A stretch of 64,000 bases of DNA from Candidatus Zixiibacteriota bacterium (GTDB taxonomy: Bacteria > Zixibacteria > MSB-5A5 > DG-27): contig JAUWHO010000035.1 of NCBI GenBank assembly GCA_030605835.1, positions 1-64,000 of the forward strand. Direction: 5' to 3'. Numbering within the stretch: position 1 is the stretch's first letter; every line of letters begins with the position of its first letter. Shown one piece after another: positions 22,017-31,193 of the stretch. The position numbers were made by a program, and so were the translations under genes. Below the pieces are notes generated by a model that saw only the letters and a program-made list of their open reading frames with translations, did no database searches and was not told the origin of the DNA.

Positions 22017-24185
22017 GTGAAGAAAACCTCTCGACCACCTAAAAAAGACCTGCTCCTTAAGATGCTCAAAGGAAAGGGGATCCTGCCGACTCGCCCCAAG
22101 ACCCTGGCGAAGCGATTGGGTGTCTCCAGCGACGTATACGTCGGCTTCAGAAAAACACTGAAAGAGCTGGTGAGCGAGGGCAAACTCATCAAGCTTCGAG
22201 GCGGTCGGCTCGCCCTGCCTGCTCAGGAGGAGCTCTTAACTGGAGACTTCCATGCAATAAGAAGTGGCGGCGGCTTCGTGATTCTGCCCGACAAGAAGGG
22301 AGACATATTCATCAGTGCCAGAAACGTGAGCCCGGCAATACACGGCGATAGGGTCCTGGTCAGACCGACGAAAACATCCATCGGCAGAGGCCCCGAAGGT
22401 CAGATTGTCAAAATCCTCGAGAGACCGTCAAGAATCCTCATAGGGAAATACGTTAAAAGCCGTTACGGCGACTTTGTGGTGCCGGATGACAAAAAACTTC
22501 CCCAGACTGTCTACGTTGAGGGAGACCGCAAGCTTAACGCCCAGAATGGCCAGAAGGTGGTGCTCTTGCTCTCCCCTTTCTCGCCCGAGACAAGTCAACG
22601 GCCGACTGGAAGAATTACAGAGATATTGGGCTTCCCCGGCGAACCCGGACTTGATATCACCGCCCTGATAAGAAGTTACGATCTCCCCACCTCCTTCTCT
22701 CCGAAAGTCCAGAGGCAGGCTAAAAGCGTTGCCAGAACGCTCTCTGAAAAGGACCTCTCCGGTCGTAGAGATTTCCGCAAAAAACTCTGCTTCACAATCG
22801 ACCCTGCCGACGCGAAGGACTATGATGATGCCATCTCCCTGGAGAGATTATCCAACGGCAACTGGCTTCTAGGGGTGCATATCGCGGATGTCTCCAACTA
22901 CGTCAGGGAGAATTCTGCCCTGGATGAGGAGGCGTTGTCTCGGGGCACCAGCGTCTATCTGGTAGACCGGGTAATTCCGATGTTGCCGGAGGAGCTCTCC
23001 AACGATATATGTAGCCTCAAGCCCAAGGAGGATCGTCTCGCCACCAGCTGTCTGATCGAGCTAAACGAAAACGCCAAATTGCTCCAGTCAGAGATATGCG
23101 AATCGGTCATCCGCAGTCGCTACCGGCTGAACTACGAGGAGGTTCAGGACTTCTTCGACAGACAGAAATTCAGATATAGGTCCAAGAAACTTCAGGAAAC
23201 CCTCGCTGATATGCTGAATCTGAGCCGCAAGCTCTTAGAGAATCGAACCAGAAATGGTAGCCTGGATTTCGACCTTCCGGAGGCGAAGATAACTCTGGCG
23301 GAGGATGGCAGCGTCATCGAGATCTTCAAGGAGGTTCGGCTTGAGAGCCACCGCCTGATCGAAGAGTTTATGCTCCTGGCCAATAAAACCGTTGCGACCA
23401 GAGCGGCTGGCTGGGGGCTGCCTCTCCTTTTTCGGGTGCACGAGAAACCGAAGGCAGAAAAGATCGAGAATTTCGAGGCTTTGCTCCGAGACCTAGGTTA
23501 CCACTTCAGATTCAAGGGGGAGGTCACCCCGAAGAAGATCCAACGGGTTCTGAAAGCTGTGGAGGGCAAACCGGAGGAGAACTTAGTGAACGAACTTCTG
23601 CTCCGCTCCATGATGAAAGCGTGCTACCAGCCAGACAACATCGGGCATTTCGCTTTGGCTTTTCCCCTCTACACTCACTTCACCTCCCCGATCCGCCGCT
23701 ATCCCGACATGATTGTTCATCGAATCCTGAAGCTCTACATGAATCGGGAATTCACCTCCCGAAGAAAGAGGGATTTCGCAAGGATTCTCCGCCGGGTGGG
23801 AGAGCACACCTCAGAGAGAGAAATAATCGCCGAGCAGGCCGAAAGAGATTCCATACGGGTCAAACAGATCGCATACATCGCCGACCGTCTGGGAGAAATT
23901 TATTCCGGGGTGATTTCCGGGGTGACCAAATACGGCCTCTTCGTCAAAATTGATAATCTGCTGATAGAGGGTCTGGTCCCGGTCAAGGAGTTAAGCGACG
24001 ACTATTACTATTTCGACCCCGAGGCTCACCGACTGGTTGGCAGGCGGGGGGGGAAGACTCATCGGCTGGGGGACTCCGTCACGGTTCTGGTGAATCGCGT
24101 CGATCGGGAGAGAAGGGAGGTCGACTTCGTATTGGTACAAGACGGCAGACCCCAGGTTCAGCAAAGACGCAAGGGCAACATCTGA
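22017..24185 (+). CDS. rnr: ribonuclease R
   Basis: A 722-residue RNase II/RNB family 3'-5' exoribonuclease that degrades structured RNA. In order: an N-terminal winged helix (about 1-65), cold-shock domains (about 75-215), the RNB catalytic domain with the Asp-rich active site FTIDPADAKDYDDAISL (about residue 262), YTHFTSPIRRYPDMIVHR, and an S1 domain near the C-terminus (YSGVISGVTKYGLFVKID). GTG start at 22017. Length and motif order are typical. It is followed by a sigma-54 activator gene 81 bases later, which may share its transcript but has no clear functional tie. Confidence 0.93.
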   Translation: MKKTSRPPKKDLLLKMLKGKGILPTRPKTLAKRLGVSSDVYVGFRKTLKELVSEGKLIKLRGGRLALPAQEELLTGDFHAIRSGGGFVILPDKKGDIFISARNVSPAIHGDRVLVRPTKTSIGRGPEGQIVKILERPSRILIGKYVKSRYGDFVVPDDKKLPQTVYVEGDRKLNAQNGQKVVLLLSPFSPETSQRPTGRITEILGFPGEPGLDITALIRSYDLPTSFSPKVQRQAKSVARTLSEKDLSGRRDFRKKLCFTIDPADAKDYDDAISLERLSNGNWLLGVHIADVSNYVRENSALDEEALSRGTSVYLVDRVIPMLPEELSNDICSLKPKEDRLATSCLIELNENAKLLQSEICESVIRSRYRLNYEEVQDFFDRQKFRYRSKKLQETLADMLNLSRKLLENRTRNGSLDFDLPEAKITLAEDGSVIEIFKEVRLESHRLIEEFMLLANKTVATRAAGWGLPLLFRVHEKPKAEKIENFEALLRDLGYHFRFKGEVTPKKIQRVLKAVEGKPEENLVNELLLRSMMKACYQPDNIGHFALAFPLYTHFTSPIRRYPDMIVHRILKLYMNREFTSRRKRDFARILRRVGEHTSEREIIAEQAERDSIRVKQIAYIADRLGEIYSGVISGVTKYGLFVKIDNLLIEGLVPVKELSDDYYYFDPEAHRLVGRRGGKTHRLGDSVTVLVNRVDRERREVDFVLVQDGRPQVQQRRKGNI

Positions 24186-24266
24186 CGCCGGAAGAGGCCG
24201 GTCAGAACCTGATCCCTTTCAGAAGAGTTATCCCCAGCAGCATAGTCAGTCAGAACCTAAAAGAAG

Positions 24267-25739
24267 ATGAACAGGCTTCTGATAATCAGCAAAAATGAGG
24301 AGCGAAGGGAGATTCTCGAACAGATTCTGAGAGAGCCATCCCTCACAATCGAGACCGGAACTGACCCCGGCTTCGCCCTTAAGAGGTTGAGGGAGGAGAC
24401 CTTCTCGATGGTCATCTTCGATCGCGAGAGTATAGAGGTGAGCCTGGAAACCTTCGCCAGAAAGGTTCTCTCGAGAAGTCCCCTCTCTTCTCTGGTTTTG
24501 ATGTCTCCGCAAGATGAGGAGGTTTCAGATATCCATGAGAATGTCGAGGAGGTAGTCTACTTTCCCTTTCAAAGTGAACAAGTTGAGACCAAGCTTTTAA
24601 AGCTTTTGAAGGACAAAGAGTCTCTCCAGAGATGCAAATTAGTGGGGAGGTCGGCTCAACTCAAGCGGGTTGCGGGGACGATACTTTCGAGCGCCCCCAC
24701 AGATATTACGGTTCTGATCACCGGAGAATCTGGCACCGGCAAGGAAGTGGTGGCTTCCGCAATCCATGACAACAGTGCGAGGAGAAGGGGACCACTTATT
24801 GCAGTAAACTGCGGAGCCATCGCCCAGGGAATTTTAGAGTCTGAGCTTTTCGGTCACGAGAGGGGTGCCTTCACCGGCGCGGTCGCCCGGAGAAAGGGGA
24901 TGTTTGAAACTGCCGATGGTGGCACCATCTTTCTCGACGAGATCGCAGAGGTGCCGCTCGCCACCCAGGTTAAGCTCTTGAGGGTGATCGAACAGAAAAG
25001 CTTCATGCGGGTCGGTGGCAGCGAGAACATCTCCGTCGATCTTCGGGTTGTGGCCGCCACCAGCAAAGACCTGTTGGAGGAGGTTGAAAACGGAAATTTC
25101 CGCAGGGATCTATATTTTCGACTCAGCGTCGTCAAAATCGAGCTGGCCCCTTTAAGGGAGAGAACCGAAGACATCTCCCCTTTAGTCTACCACTTCCTCA
25201 AGCAGTTATCCCGGGAGAAAAAGTACGAGTACCCGCCAGTGGGCGAGGAGGTTTTTAACTTGCTTAAGAGCTATCACTGGCCCGGCAACGTTCGGGAGCT
25301 TCGAAACCTTCTGGAAAGCCTGGCGGTGCTCTCCCCGGAGGGAAAAATAGGCGCCGAGGAAGTTGCTCGCTACATCCAGAAACAGGCGCAGTTCAACAAG
25401 AGTCTGCCGGTGGTGACCGGCAGAAGTCTGGAAGCGTCCGAGCATCAACTCATGCTTCAGGCCCTTATGAGTTTGAAGGCGGAGATCACCGCCCTGCGCA
25501 ATCTGATTTTCAAAGGACTGGAATCGGTGCCCACGGTGGAGGCTCATGAGGTCGGCGCAGATTGGCAAGCGCGGGGACAACAAGAGGTGAAACCCGCCCC
25601 CAGCATGGAGGAGATGGAAAAGCAACTCATCGCCCGAACCTTGAGAGAGGTGGGCGGCAACCGCAGAAAGGCCGCAAAGCTTTTGGGCATCGGGGAAAGG
25701 ACTCTATATCGGAAGCTGGATAAGTATGGCTTGAGCTGA
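24267..25739 (+). CDS. NtrC-family sigma-54-dependent activator with degenerate receiver
   Basis: A 490-residue regulator. Residues 1-115 look like a receiver domain: the phospho-acceptor Asp52 is present (VIFDRES), but the acidic pair reads KNE instead of DDE and the conserved Lys before PF is Phe (YFPFQ). The AAA+ domain (about 125-360) has Walker A GESGTGKE, the sigma-54 contact loop GAFTGA and the R-finger region. A Fis-type helix-turn-helix closes it (NRRKAAKLLGIGERTLYRKL). It should activate sigma-54 promoters, perhaps without normal phosphorylation. No histidine kinase is adjacent; the only one in the window is PilS at 53791-55599. Confidence 0.88.
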   Translation: MNRLLIISKNEERREILEQILREPSLTIETGTDPGFALKRLREETFSMVIFDRESIEVSLETFARKVLSRSPLSSLVLMSPQDEEVSDIHENVEEVVYFPFQSEQVETKLLKLLKDKESLQRCKLVGRSAQLKRVAGTILSSAPTDITVLITGESGTGKEVVASAIHDNSARRRGPLIAVNCGAIAQGILESELFGHERGAFTGAVARRKGMFETADGGTIFLDEIAEVPLATQVKLLRVIEQKSFMRVGGSENISVDLRVVAATSKDLLEEVENGNFRRDLYFRLSVVKIELAPLRERTEDISPLVYHFLKQLSREKKYEYPPVGEEVFNLLKSYHWPGNVRELRNLLESLAVLSPEGKIGAEEVARYIQKQAQFNKSLPVVTGRSLEASEHQLMLQALMSLKAEITALRNLIFKGLESVPTVEAHEVGADWQARGQQEVKPAPSMEEMEKQLIARTLREVGGNRRKAAKLLGIGERTLYRKLDKYGLS

Positions 25740-25774
25740 GGGGCTGGTTTGCACAGCTAATGAGAAAATGTAGC

Positions 25775-25792
25775 GGAGACCTTTAGGTCTCC
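25775..25792. repeat. short perfect hairpin
   Basis: GGAGACC (25775-25781) and GGTCTCC (25786-25792) around TTTA. It lies between the activator gene and the barrel-protein gene, 24 bases before the start of the latter. No U-tract, so probably a REP-like palindrome. Confidence 0.55.
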
Positions 25793-25815
25793 AATTCACC
25801 TCGGTCACAGTAGTC

Positions 25816-27525
25816 TTGAGAGGCACCCATCATTACGCAACCTTCCTGTTGACGCTCATCTTGAGCTTCACAAAGGTGGGCTTTTCCCAGACCGTCTTCG
25901 AGACCTATCTGGAATCCGAGGAGGAGATAAGCCAAGCCTATTATGGCGGCGAGCTAACCCACGAGCAGTATCAGGACCTGTTGGATCTGTACTTCAACCA
26001 GGTAGATCTTGGAGACCAAGATCTGTCAAGACTTGAAATAATCCCCGGGGCGACGAAATCTGATCTGGAGAGGATCAGAGAGATCTTCGAAGAGGAAAAC
26101 AACCCTGAGAGGATCGTAAGAACTCTCAGAGAAGACTTAGACTTAAGACAGTACCTCCCTTTCATGAATGTGGAATCCCCGAGCAAAAGAGGGATGAACC
26201 TACGAGCCTACTGGCAGACGAATGTCGATCTGGCGGAGGGAACAACCCAATCTGGAGGCGACAGGAGTTACTTTCAGTTGCGAATGAAGCTCAAACCCCA
26301 TTATGAGATTCTCTTTCAGGGAGAAAGGCGATATTTCGGACGAATGGATGTCTCCAAAAGATACATCAAAGTGCAGAATCGGGGATTGATTCGGGAATTG
26401 ATTCTCGGCAATTTCACCGCCGAATATGGCAACGGCCTCAATCTTGGCAGATACGACTACTGGCGCTACAACACCGACTCCTATCAAGAAGAAGAGGGTG
26501 ATTTCCTCATCCCGAATTCAACCTGGTATAACGGAATCAAAGCCTCTCTGTTCAATGGGAGACTCCGTCCCGATATTATTTACTCCTATTATGAAGGCGA
26601 TTCCCTGAAAAGAAACCTGGTCGGTGCCAATTTGAGTTGGGAGGCAGGCCGACTCTCCCCCGGAGTCGCTTATAGTCTTGATTTGACGGAAGATGAAGAT
26701 GGAAATGAGCTTGAGAACGAGTGTATCAGTCTGCACGCTCGTTTGAGAGGTGGAAAGAGGGAGGTCAAAGGAGAGGTTGCCCTCCTGAACTGGGATTACG
26801 GCGCTGTCAATCTGCAGTTCCTGTTAAGAGAGAGAAACTACTCCACAGAGTTCACATTCTGGGGCTATTCAAATAACTTCGTTAACTTCCACACCTCCTC
26901 CCGGGCCAATCCCGATTACTTCACAGTCTATTTCGACGAGGTTGACTACGATTTCCGTTCCCCTCAAGCGGGGGAGATTGGATTTTCAAGCTCCAACAGA
27001 TTCAAAATCACCGATCGGCTTCAGGGAAAAGCGAATTTTTCCGGCTGGGGCAATCAGGTGAGAAATACCAACAACCACGACCTGCAATTGGGCTTCATCG
27101 CCCATTTGAGCGAACCCTTCTCGCTCCGGTTCGACCAGTTCATAAAGAGTAGAGACAACCAAGAGGAACCGTATCAGAGCTACACCTCCCAGATTGAGGC
27201 TCAGAGTTATCACCTCAAAGATTTCCCAATCCAGACTAAGGTCTCTTATAACCTGAAAGATTATGAGGTCACCGGAAGAAGAAGTTATACATACTTCTGG
27301 CTCAGGATCGGTATCTTGAATCTGAAACCACTTGAAATATTCTCCCGGATAAAATATGTTTATCGAGAGTTGAAATATTCGACCAAGAAGTATTGTGAAT
27401 TCTATCTGGAGGAGAATCTGGACTTCTGGGAGGGTTTCAATCTCTCGGCGAAATACCGGGCCAATTATCGGGGACTTGTCGCCGAGGATAAGGAAATCCG
27501 GGTCCGGCTGCAGGCTCTCTGGTGA
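25816..27525 (+). CDS. outer-membrane beta-barrel protein
   Basis: A 569-residue exported protein. It opens with a hydrophobic signal (FLLTLILSFTKVGFSQ), then an acidic helical part of about 120 residues (helix-hairpin-helix-like LEIIPGATKSDLERI), followed by about 420 residues of alternating aromatic/polar strands typical of an outer-membrane barrel, ending in a hydrophobic residue pair, LQALW, with a C-terminal aromatic residue as in many barrels. TTG start. No named family recognised with certainty. It heads a run of three envelope genes in the same direction (25816, 27697, 28615), which may work together at the cell surface. Confidence 0.65.
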   Translation: MRGTHHYATFLLTLILSFTKVGFSQTVFETYLESEEEISQAYYGGELTHEQYQDLLDLYFNQVDLGDQDLSRLEIIPGATKSDLERIREIFEEENNPERIVRTLREDLDLRQYLPFMNVESPSKRGMNLRAYWQTNVDLAEGTTQSGGDRSYFQLRMKLKPHYEILFQGERRYFGRMDVSKRYIKVQNRGLIRELILGNFTAEYGNGLNLGRYDYWRYNTDSYQEEEGDFLIPNSTWYNGIKASLFNGRLRPDIIYSYYEGDSLKRNLVGANLSWEAGRLSPGVAYSLDLTEDEDGNELENECISLHARLRGGKREVKGEVALLNWDYGAVNLQFLLRERNYSTEFTFWGYSNNFVNFHTSSRANPDYFTVYFDEVDYDFRSPQAGEIGFSSSNRFKITDRLQGKANFSGWGNQVRNTNNHDLQLGFIAHLSEPFSLRFDQFIKSRDNQEEPYQSYTSQIEAQSYHLKDFPIQTKVSYNLKDYEVTGRRSYTYFWLRIGILNLKPLEIFSRIKYVYRELKYSTKKYCEFYLEENLDFWEGFNLSAKYRANYRGLVAEDKEIRVRLQALW

Positions 27526-27530
27526 GACAA

Positions 27531-27638
27531 CCCAGTGGGAGCCGCCAGAGGCGGCCCGCCTCGGGCGGGAGGCCACTGGGCTACCCCAACCGAGGGCTTT
27601 TGTCCCACTGGGTAGCCGCCTGGCCTCCGCCAGGGGGA
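27531..27638. repeat. nested palindromes (branched structure)
   Basis: CCCAGTGG (27531-27538) pairs with CCACTGGG (27573-27580) and encloses two more hairpins: GCCGCC/GGCGGC (27541-27555) and CCCGCC/GGGCGG (27555-27569). A further hairpin CCTGGC/GCCAGG lies near 27620-27635, and CCCACTGGG recurs near 27604. The RNA or single strand could form a cloverleaf-like shape. It fills most of the gap between two genes. Confidence 0.6.
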
Positions 27639-27696
27639 ATGTTTCTAATCAGTTGCTTTCTTCCAATCACGTTCACGGAGAGGACTTAACACCACA

Positions 27697-28563
27697 GTGA
27701 GAAGAACCTTTCCAATCTACCTTTTGCTTCTTACCTGCCTCTTCAACGAAGCGAGAGGCCAAGTAGTCTTCAGCGAGGTTTTGGCCAACGAGCCGGGAAG
27801 TTGGGTCTATCTGGAGTGGGTGGAGCTTTTCAATCGTGGCGAAACTGAAGTCGATCTCTCTGGGTGGTCTTTCATCGAGGGAGGTGACACCACCGAGTTA
27901 CCCGAAGAAGCCATGATCTCTGGAAGAGGCTTTTTAGTTCTGGCGCGACACCTTCTCACCTCCAGCGAGGAGATGAGCTTCGAGAGATACTGGGGAGACA
28001 GCTCCGGGGTGTGGGGAGATGCTGCCGGTGAAAGCTATCCTGCCTTCGAAGTTAAGATGAGCCTCGGGAATCCGGAGGGGGAGGTGACTCTGTGGGATGG
28101 CAGTTCGCATGAGACCTCCTTTTCGTGGAATTCTGACGCCGGAGGTGGCGTCTCCTGGGAGAGAATTGATTTGGATGGCCCCGATGTGCCCACAAACTGG
28201 TGGCCCTGCCCGGATCCCAGGGGCTCCACGCCAGGATGGGGGCAAAGCCACCACGATTACAGCCCGGAGAGGTTCATAATTGAGGTCCACCCTGAAGTCC
28301 TCGTCGGGGGAGAGGAGAGCGCCACTATAACATACCAGTTGCCTCCCAACACCGAGCTGACCTTAAAACTCTACGATATTGAGGGGAGGCTGCGTAAGAC
28401 CTTTGAGATCACCGCGCAAAAGCAAATTGGGGAGTTGGAATGGAACGGCGCAGACGATAACGGTCAACTTCTCCCCGGGGGAGTCTATATCCTTTACGCT
28501 ACGACCTCCGGGGGCCATTCGGGTGATAAGACCATCACCATAGCTATCGCGAAAAGATTTTGA
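27697..28563 (+). CDS. secreted lamin-tail-domain protein with FlgD-like Ig tail
   Basis: 288 residues. Signal peptide (IYLLLLTCLFNEARG) then a lamin-tail domain (VVFSEVLANEPGSWVYLEWV, ELFNRG, VDLSGWSFIEGG; about 20-150). The C-terminal 90 residues are a FlgD/sorting-like Ig domain (TITYQLPPNTELTLKLYDIE, GQLLPGGVYILYAT). It lacks the NYPNPF motif of the other secreted proteins. GTG start. It stands between two outer-membrane protein genes with the same direction. Lamin-tail domains on bacterial surface proteins are thought to serve in adhesion or calcium-dependent assembly; the role here is unknown. Confidence 0.75.
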   Translation: MRRTFPIYLLLLTCLFNEARGQVVFSEVLANEPGSWVYLEWVELFNRGETEVDLSGWSFIEGGDTTELPEEAMISGRGFLVLARHLLTSSEEMSFERYWGDSSGVWGDAAGESYPAFEVKMSLGNPEGEVTLWDGSSHETSFSWNSDAGGGVSWERIDLDGPDVPTNWWPCPDPRGSTPGWGQSHHDYSPERFIIEVHPEVLVGGEESATITYQLPPNTELTLKLYDIEGRLRKTFEITAQKQIGELEWNGADDNGQLLPGGVYILYATTSGGHSGDKTITIAIAKRF

Positions 28564-28614
28564 GATTAGCCGAAGAGCGACTGAAACTCTGAATAGGTCA
28601 TTCAAGCTCAGTAA

Positions 28615-29448
28615 TTGAGAATCATACTCACAGCCTTTCTTCTTTTGTTGCTTTTGTCCTCCCAGGCTTTTTCCTTTTTCTCCAGGACCGAGACCTCCGC
28701 CGCCAATTTGGCCATCGGGGGCGGAGACCTCTGCAACATTGCGTCCCCAGGGGTTGTCTTTTCAAATCCTGCCTCCCTGGGGATGATTCAAACAGGTTCT
28801 CTTCACAGTTCGTATAAGAATTACTACAATATCGGGAGACTCTCCTGTTACAGCCTGTCTCTAATAGTGCCGCATGAGTCCATGGGAGTGGGCATCTATT
28901 ACGAGAGCTTCGGCGAGGCCTCTTTCTATCGGGAGCAGGAGGTTTCTCTCTCCCTGGGAGGGCAGGTATATGGAGGGCTTTACCTCGGTGCCAGCTTCAA
29001 ACATCTCCAACTGTCGATCGACGGAGGCAGGTTTTCCCGCAAGGGAACCAGCGGGGATTTGGGTCTGGGATACGATACCCGGGAGGGCCTACTCCTGGGG
29101 CTCTGCTTTCGGAACCTCTTGTCAGCTGGAGGCACCAGAGACGATTTTGACCTCAATACCATAACTCAGATGGGAATCGGAATTTTCCCTTACGAGAATC
29201 TTTATTTTTCTCTATCTTACTCTCACAGTGATTATGTTAGATGCTGGTATTTCGGTCAGGAGCTCTCTCTTTCGGATTACGCCCAACTCCGTTGTGGGCT
29301 GCAGAGCGACCCCACCAGATACACCGCCGGATTTGGGATCTCTTGGGAGAGGTTTGCTCTGGATCTGGCCTACCAGAGTCATCCGGTCTTGGGAGCCACC
29401 TCCCAGATCGATTTGAGGGTGGAGCTATTCAATAGGGAGAGAAGATGA
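28615..29448 (+). CDS. PorV/PorQ (UPF0164)-like outer-membrane protein
   Basis: 277 residues. Signal peptide MRIILTAFLLLLLLSSQAFS, then the family signature of Ala/Gly-rich SAANLAIGGG and VVFSNPASLG, followed by regular beta strands to the end. This matches the PorV/PorQ/UPF0164 family, which in Bacteroidetes shuttles or anchors type IX cargo in the outer membrane; a link to the sorting-domain proteins in this window is likely but inferred. TTG start. Its stop overlaps the dGTPase ATG (ATGA), so the two are translationally coupled in spite of unrelated jobs. Confidence 0.7.
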   Translation: MRIILTAFLLLLLLSSQAFSFFSRTETSAANLAIGGGDLCNIASPGVVFSNPASLGMIQTGSLHSSYKNYYNIGRLSCYSLSLIVPHESMGVGIYYESFGEASFYREQEVSLSLGGQVYGGLYLGASFKHLQLSIDGGRFSRKGTSGDLGLGYDTREGLLLGLCFRNLLSAGGTRDDFDLNTITQMGIGIFPYENLYFSLSYSHSDYVRCWYFGQELSLSDYAQLRCGLQSDPTRYTAGFGISWERFALDLAYQSHPVLGATSQIDLRVELFNRERR

Positions 29449-30593
29449 TTCGGACTTTGCTTGAGGATAACGAGGAAAAGTTCTTGGCGCCGTACGCCTG
29501 CAAGAGTCGTCACACTCGGGGGAGGAGATACCCGGAGGAGAAACATCCCTACCGCACCGATTTTCAGCGGGATCGGGAGAGGATAGTTTACTCTTCCGCA
29601 TTTCGCCGTCTTGAATACAAGACCCAGGTCTTCGTGAACCACGAGGGGGACCATTACCGTACGCGGTTGACCCATAGCATCGAAGTCGCTCAGATTGCCC
29701 GCAGCATTGCCAGGGCGCTACGACTCAACGAAGACCTCGCAGAAGCTATCTCGTTGGTTCACGATTTGGGCCACACCCCCTTTGGTCACTCCGGGGAGGA
29801 GAAATTGAAGGAGCTGATGGAGGAGGTCGGTGGCTTCGAACACAACTGCCAGACTCTTCGGGTAGTCGATCTCCTGGAGGAGAGATACCCCGACTTCCCG
29901 GGTTTGAACCTCTGCTTCGAAGTCCGTGAGGGAATCATGAAGCACGAGACCATATACGACAAGCCTCCCCCCGGCGAATTCAACCCCGAGGAGCAGCCGA
30001 CTCTGGAGTGTCAGGCGGTCAGCTTCGCGGATGAGATCGCATATAACTGCCACGATGTGGACGATGGCCTCTATTCAGGGGTCCTGACCGAGGAACAGCT
30101 GGCGGATCTCGACATCTGGAAACAGTTGAAACAGAAAGCGGGCAATGTTTACCTGCAGTTGCCGGAGCGGGGCCGCCGCAAGCTGATGGTTAAGCTCCTG
30201 ATCAACGAGCTGGTGACCGACCTCATAAGCGAGTCCGAAAGGAAGATGAGCCAACACGGGATTCAGAGCCTGGAGGAGATTCGCTCCCAACCGGAGGGAC
30301 TCCTCACCTTCAGCAAGGAGAGGGGAAGGCAGAACTCCCAACTAAGGACCTTCCTTTTCGCCAACATGTACACACACCACAAGATGCTCAGAATGTCGGA
30401 CAAGGCCAAAAGGACCATCGAACAGCTCTTTGAGGCCTACCAGAGGAATCACGATCTTTTGCCCCCCTGGATCCGAGAAAGGATTGACGGGGACCACCCC
30501 CTTATTGTGATAGGGGATTACATCGCCGGCATGACCGACCGTTTCGCCATGCTGGAGCACAAGCGGCTCCATGATCCCTACGAGCTGGTTTAG
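29445..30593 (+). CDS. dgt: deoxyguanosinetriphosphate triphosphohydrolase-like HD protein
   Basis: A 382-residue HD-domain enzyme of the dGTPase family, which splits dNTPs to nucleoside and triphosphate. The N-terminus YACKSRHTRGRRYPEEKHPY and FQRDRERIVYSSAFRRLEYK are diagnostic, followed by the HD motif (RLTHSIEVAQIARSIA, then LVHDLGHTPFGHSGEEKL) and the C-terminal ADEIAYNCHDVDDG. All metal ligands are present. Length fits the shorter, non-E. coli type. It starts within the end of the PorV-like gene. Confidence 0.9.
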   Translation: MIRTLLEDNEEKFLAPYACKSRHTRGRRYPEEKHPYRTDFQRDRERIVYSSAFRRLEYKTQVFVNHEGDHYRTRLTHSIEVAQIARSIARALRLNEDLAEAISLVHDLGHTPFGHSGEEKLKELMEEVGGFEHNCQTLRVVDLLEERYPDFPGLNLCFEVREGIMKHETIYDKPPPGEFNPEEQPTLECQAVSFADEIAYNCHDVDDGLYSGVLTEEQLADLDIWKQLKQKAGNVYLQLPERGRRKLMVKLLINELVTDLISESERKMSQHGIQSLEEIRSQPEGLLTFSKERGRQNSQLRTFLFANMYTHHKMLRMSDKAKRTIEQLFEAYQRNHDLLPPWIRERIDGDHPLIVIGDYIAGMTDRFAMLEHKRLHDPYELV

Positions 30594-30722
30594 GCCCAAC
30601 TCCAGGAAAACCTTGCAGATACTGGATGGATTTGCTATATATTTGAAGGCTCGGTGCAATTTCAGGGTGATATCAAAGCTTAAACATACTCTCTGCCTAA
30701 CCGATTCAAAAGGACTGCAATC

Positions 30723-31193
30723 ATGAATTACGAAGTCAAACAGATAAATGTCTGGAGTGCCATCAAGGTCTCCTTCATCATCAACGCCATTTTGGGAGTC
30801 CTGCTGGGGCTTCTGGTGGGCCTGATAATGTTGTTTTTCAGCGCCCTGATATCGAGATTAGCTTACCTCCCCGCGGGACAGACCGATTTCGGGCTCTTCA
30901 CCGGAGTGGCCTCCATTATTATCTTCCCCGTGATTTACGGGGTGTTCGGTGGCATTGTTAATGGGATAATCGTCACCGGACTTTTCTGCCTCATCTATAA
31001 TCTGATTGCCAGGGCCACCGGAGGGGTGGTTCTGGAGTTGAAGGGCGCGGAGCTCCCCCCCCAACAGGCAGGCCCAACTACCTATCAGAGGCCCCAACCG
31101 ATAAAGGAGCCGACAGAACCACCTCCTCCCCCGGAAGAGAGAAAAGAACCTCCCCCAGAGACAGAAGCCGGAGGTCCCGTTGTCACCCCCTAG
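30723..31193 (+). CDS. small membrane protein with proline-rich tail (DUF3566-like)
   Basis: 156 residues. A short cytosolic start (MNYEVKQINVWSAIKVSF) is followed by three hydrophobic helices within residues 15-105 (ILGVLLGLLVGLIMLFFSAL; GVASIIIFPVIYGVFGGIVN; GIIVTGLFCLIYNLIA) and a Pro/Glu-rich tail of about 45 residues. The layout recalls DUF3566 membrane proteins, function unknown. AAAGGA lies 8 bases before the ATG. Its last 14 bases overlap the start of gltX, so the genes are probably coupled. Confidence 0.6.
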   Translation: MNYEVKQINVWSAIKVSFIINAILGVLLGLLVGLIMLFFSALISRLAYLPAGQTDFGLFTGVASIIIFPVIYGVFGGIVNGIIVTGLFCLIYNLIARATGGVVLELKGAELPPQQAGPTTYQRPQPIKEPTEPPPPPEERKEPPPETEAGGPVVTP

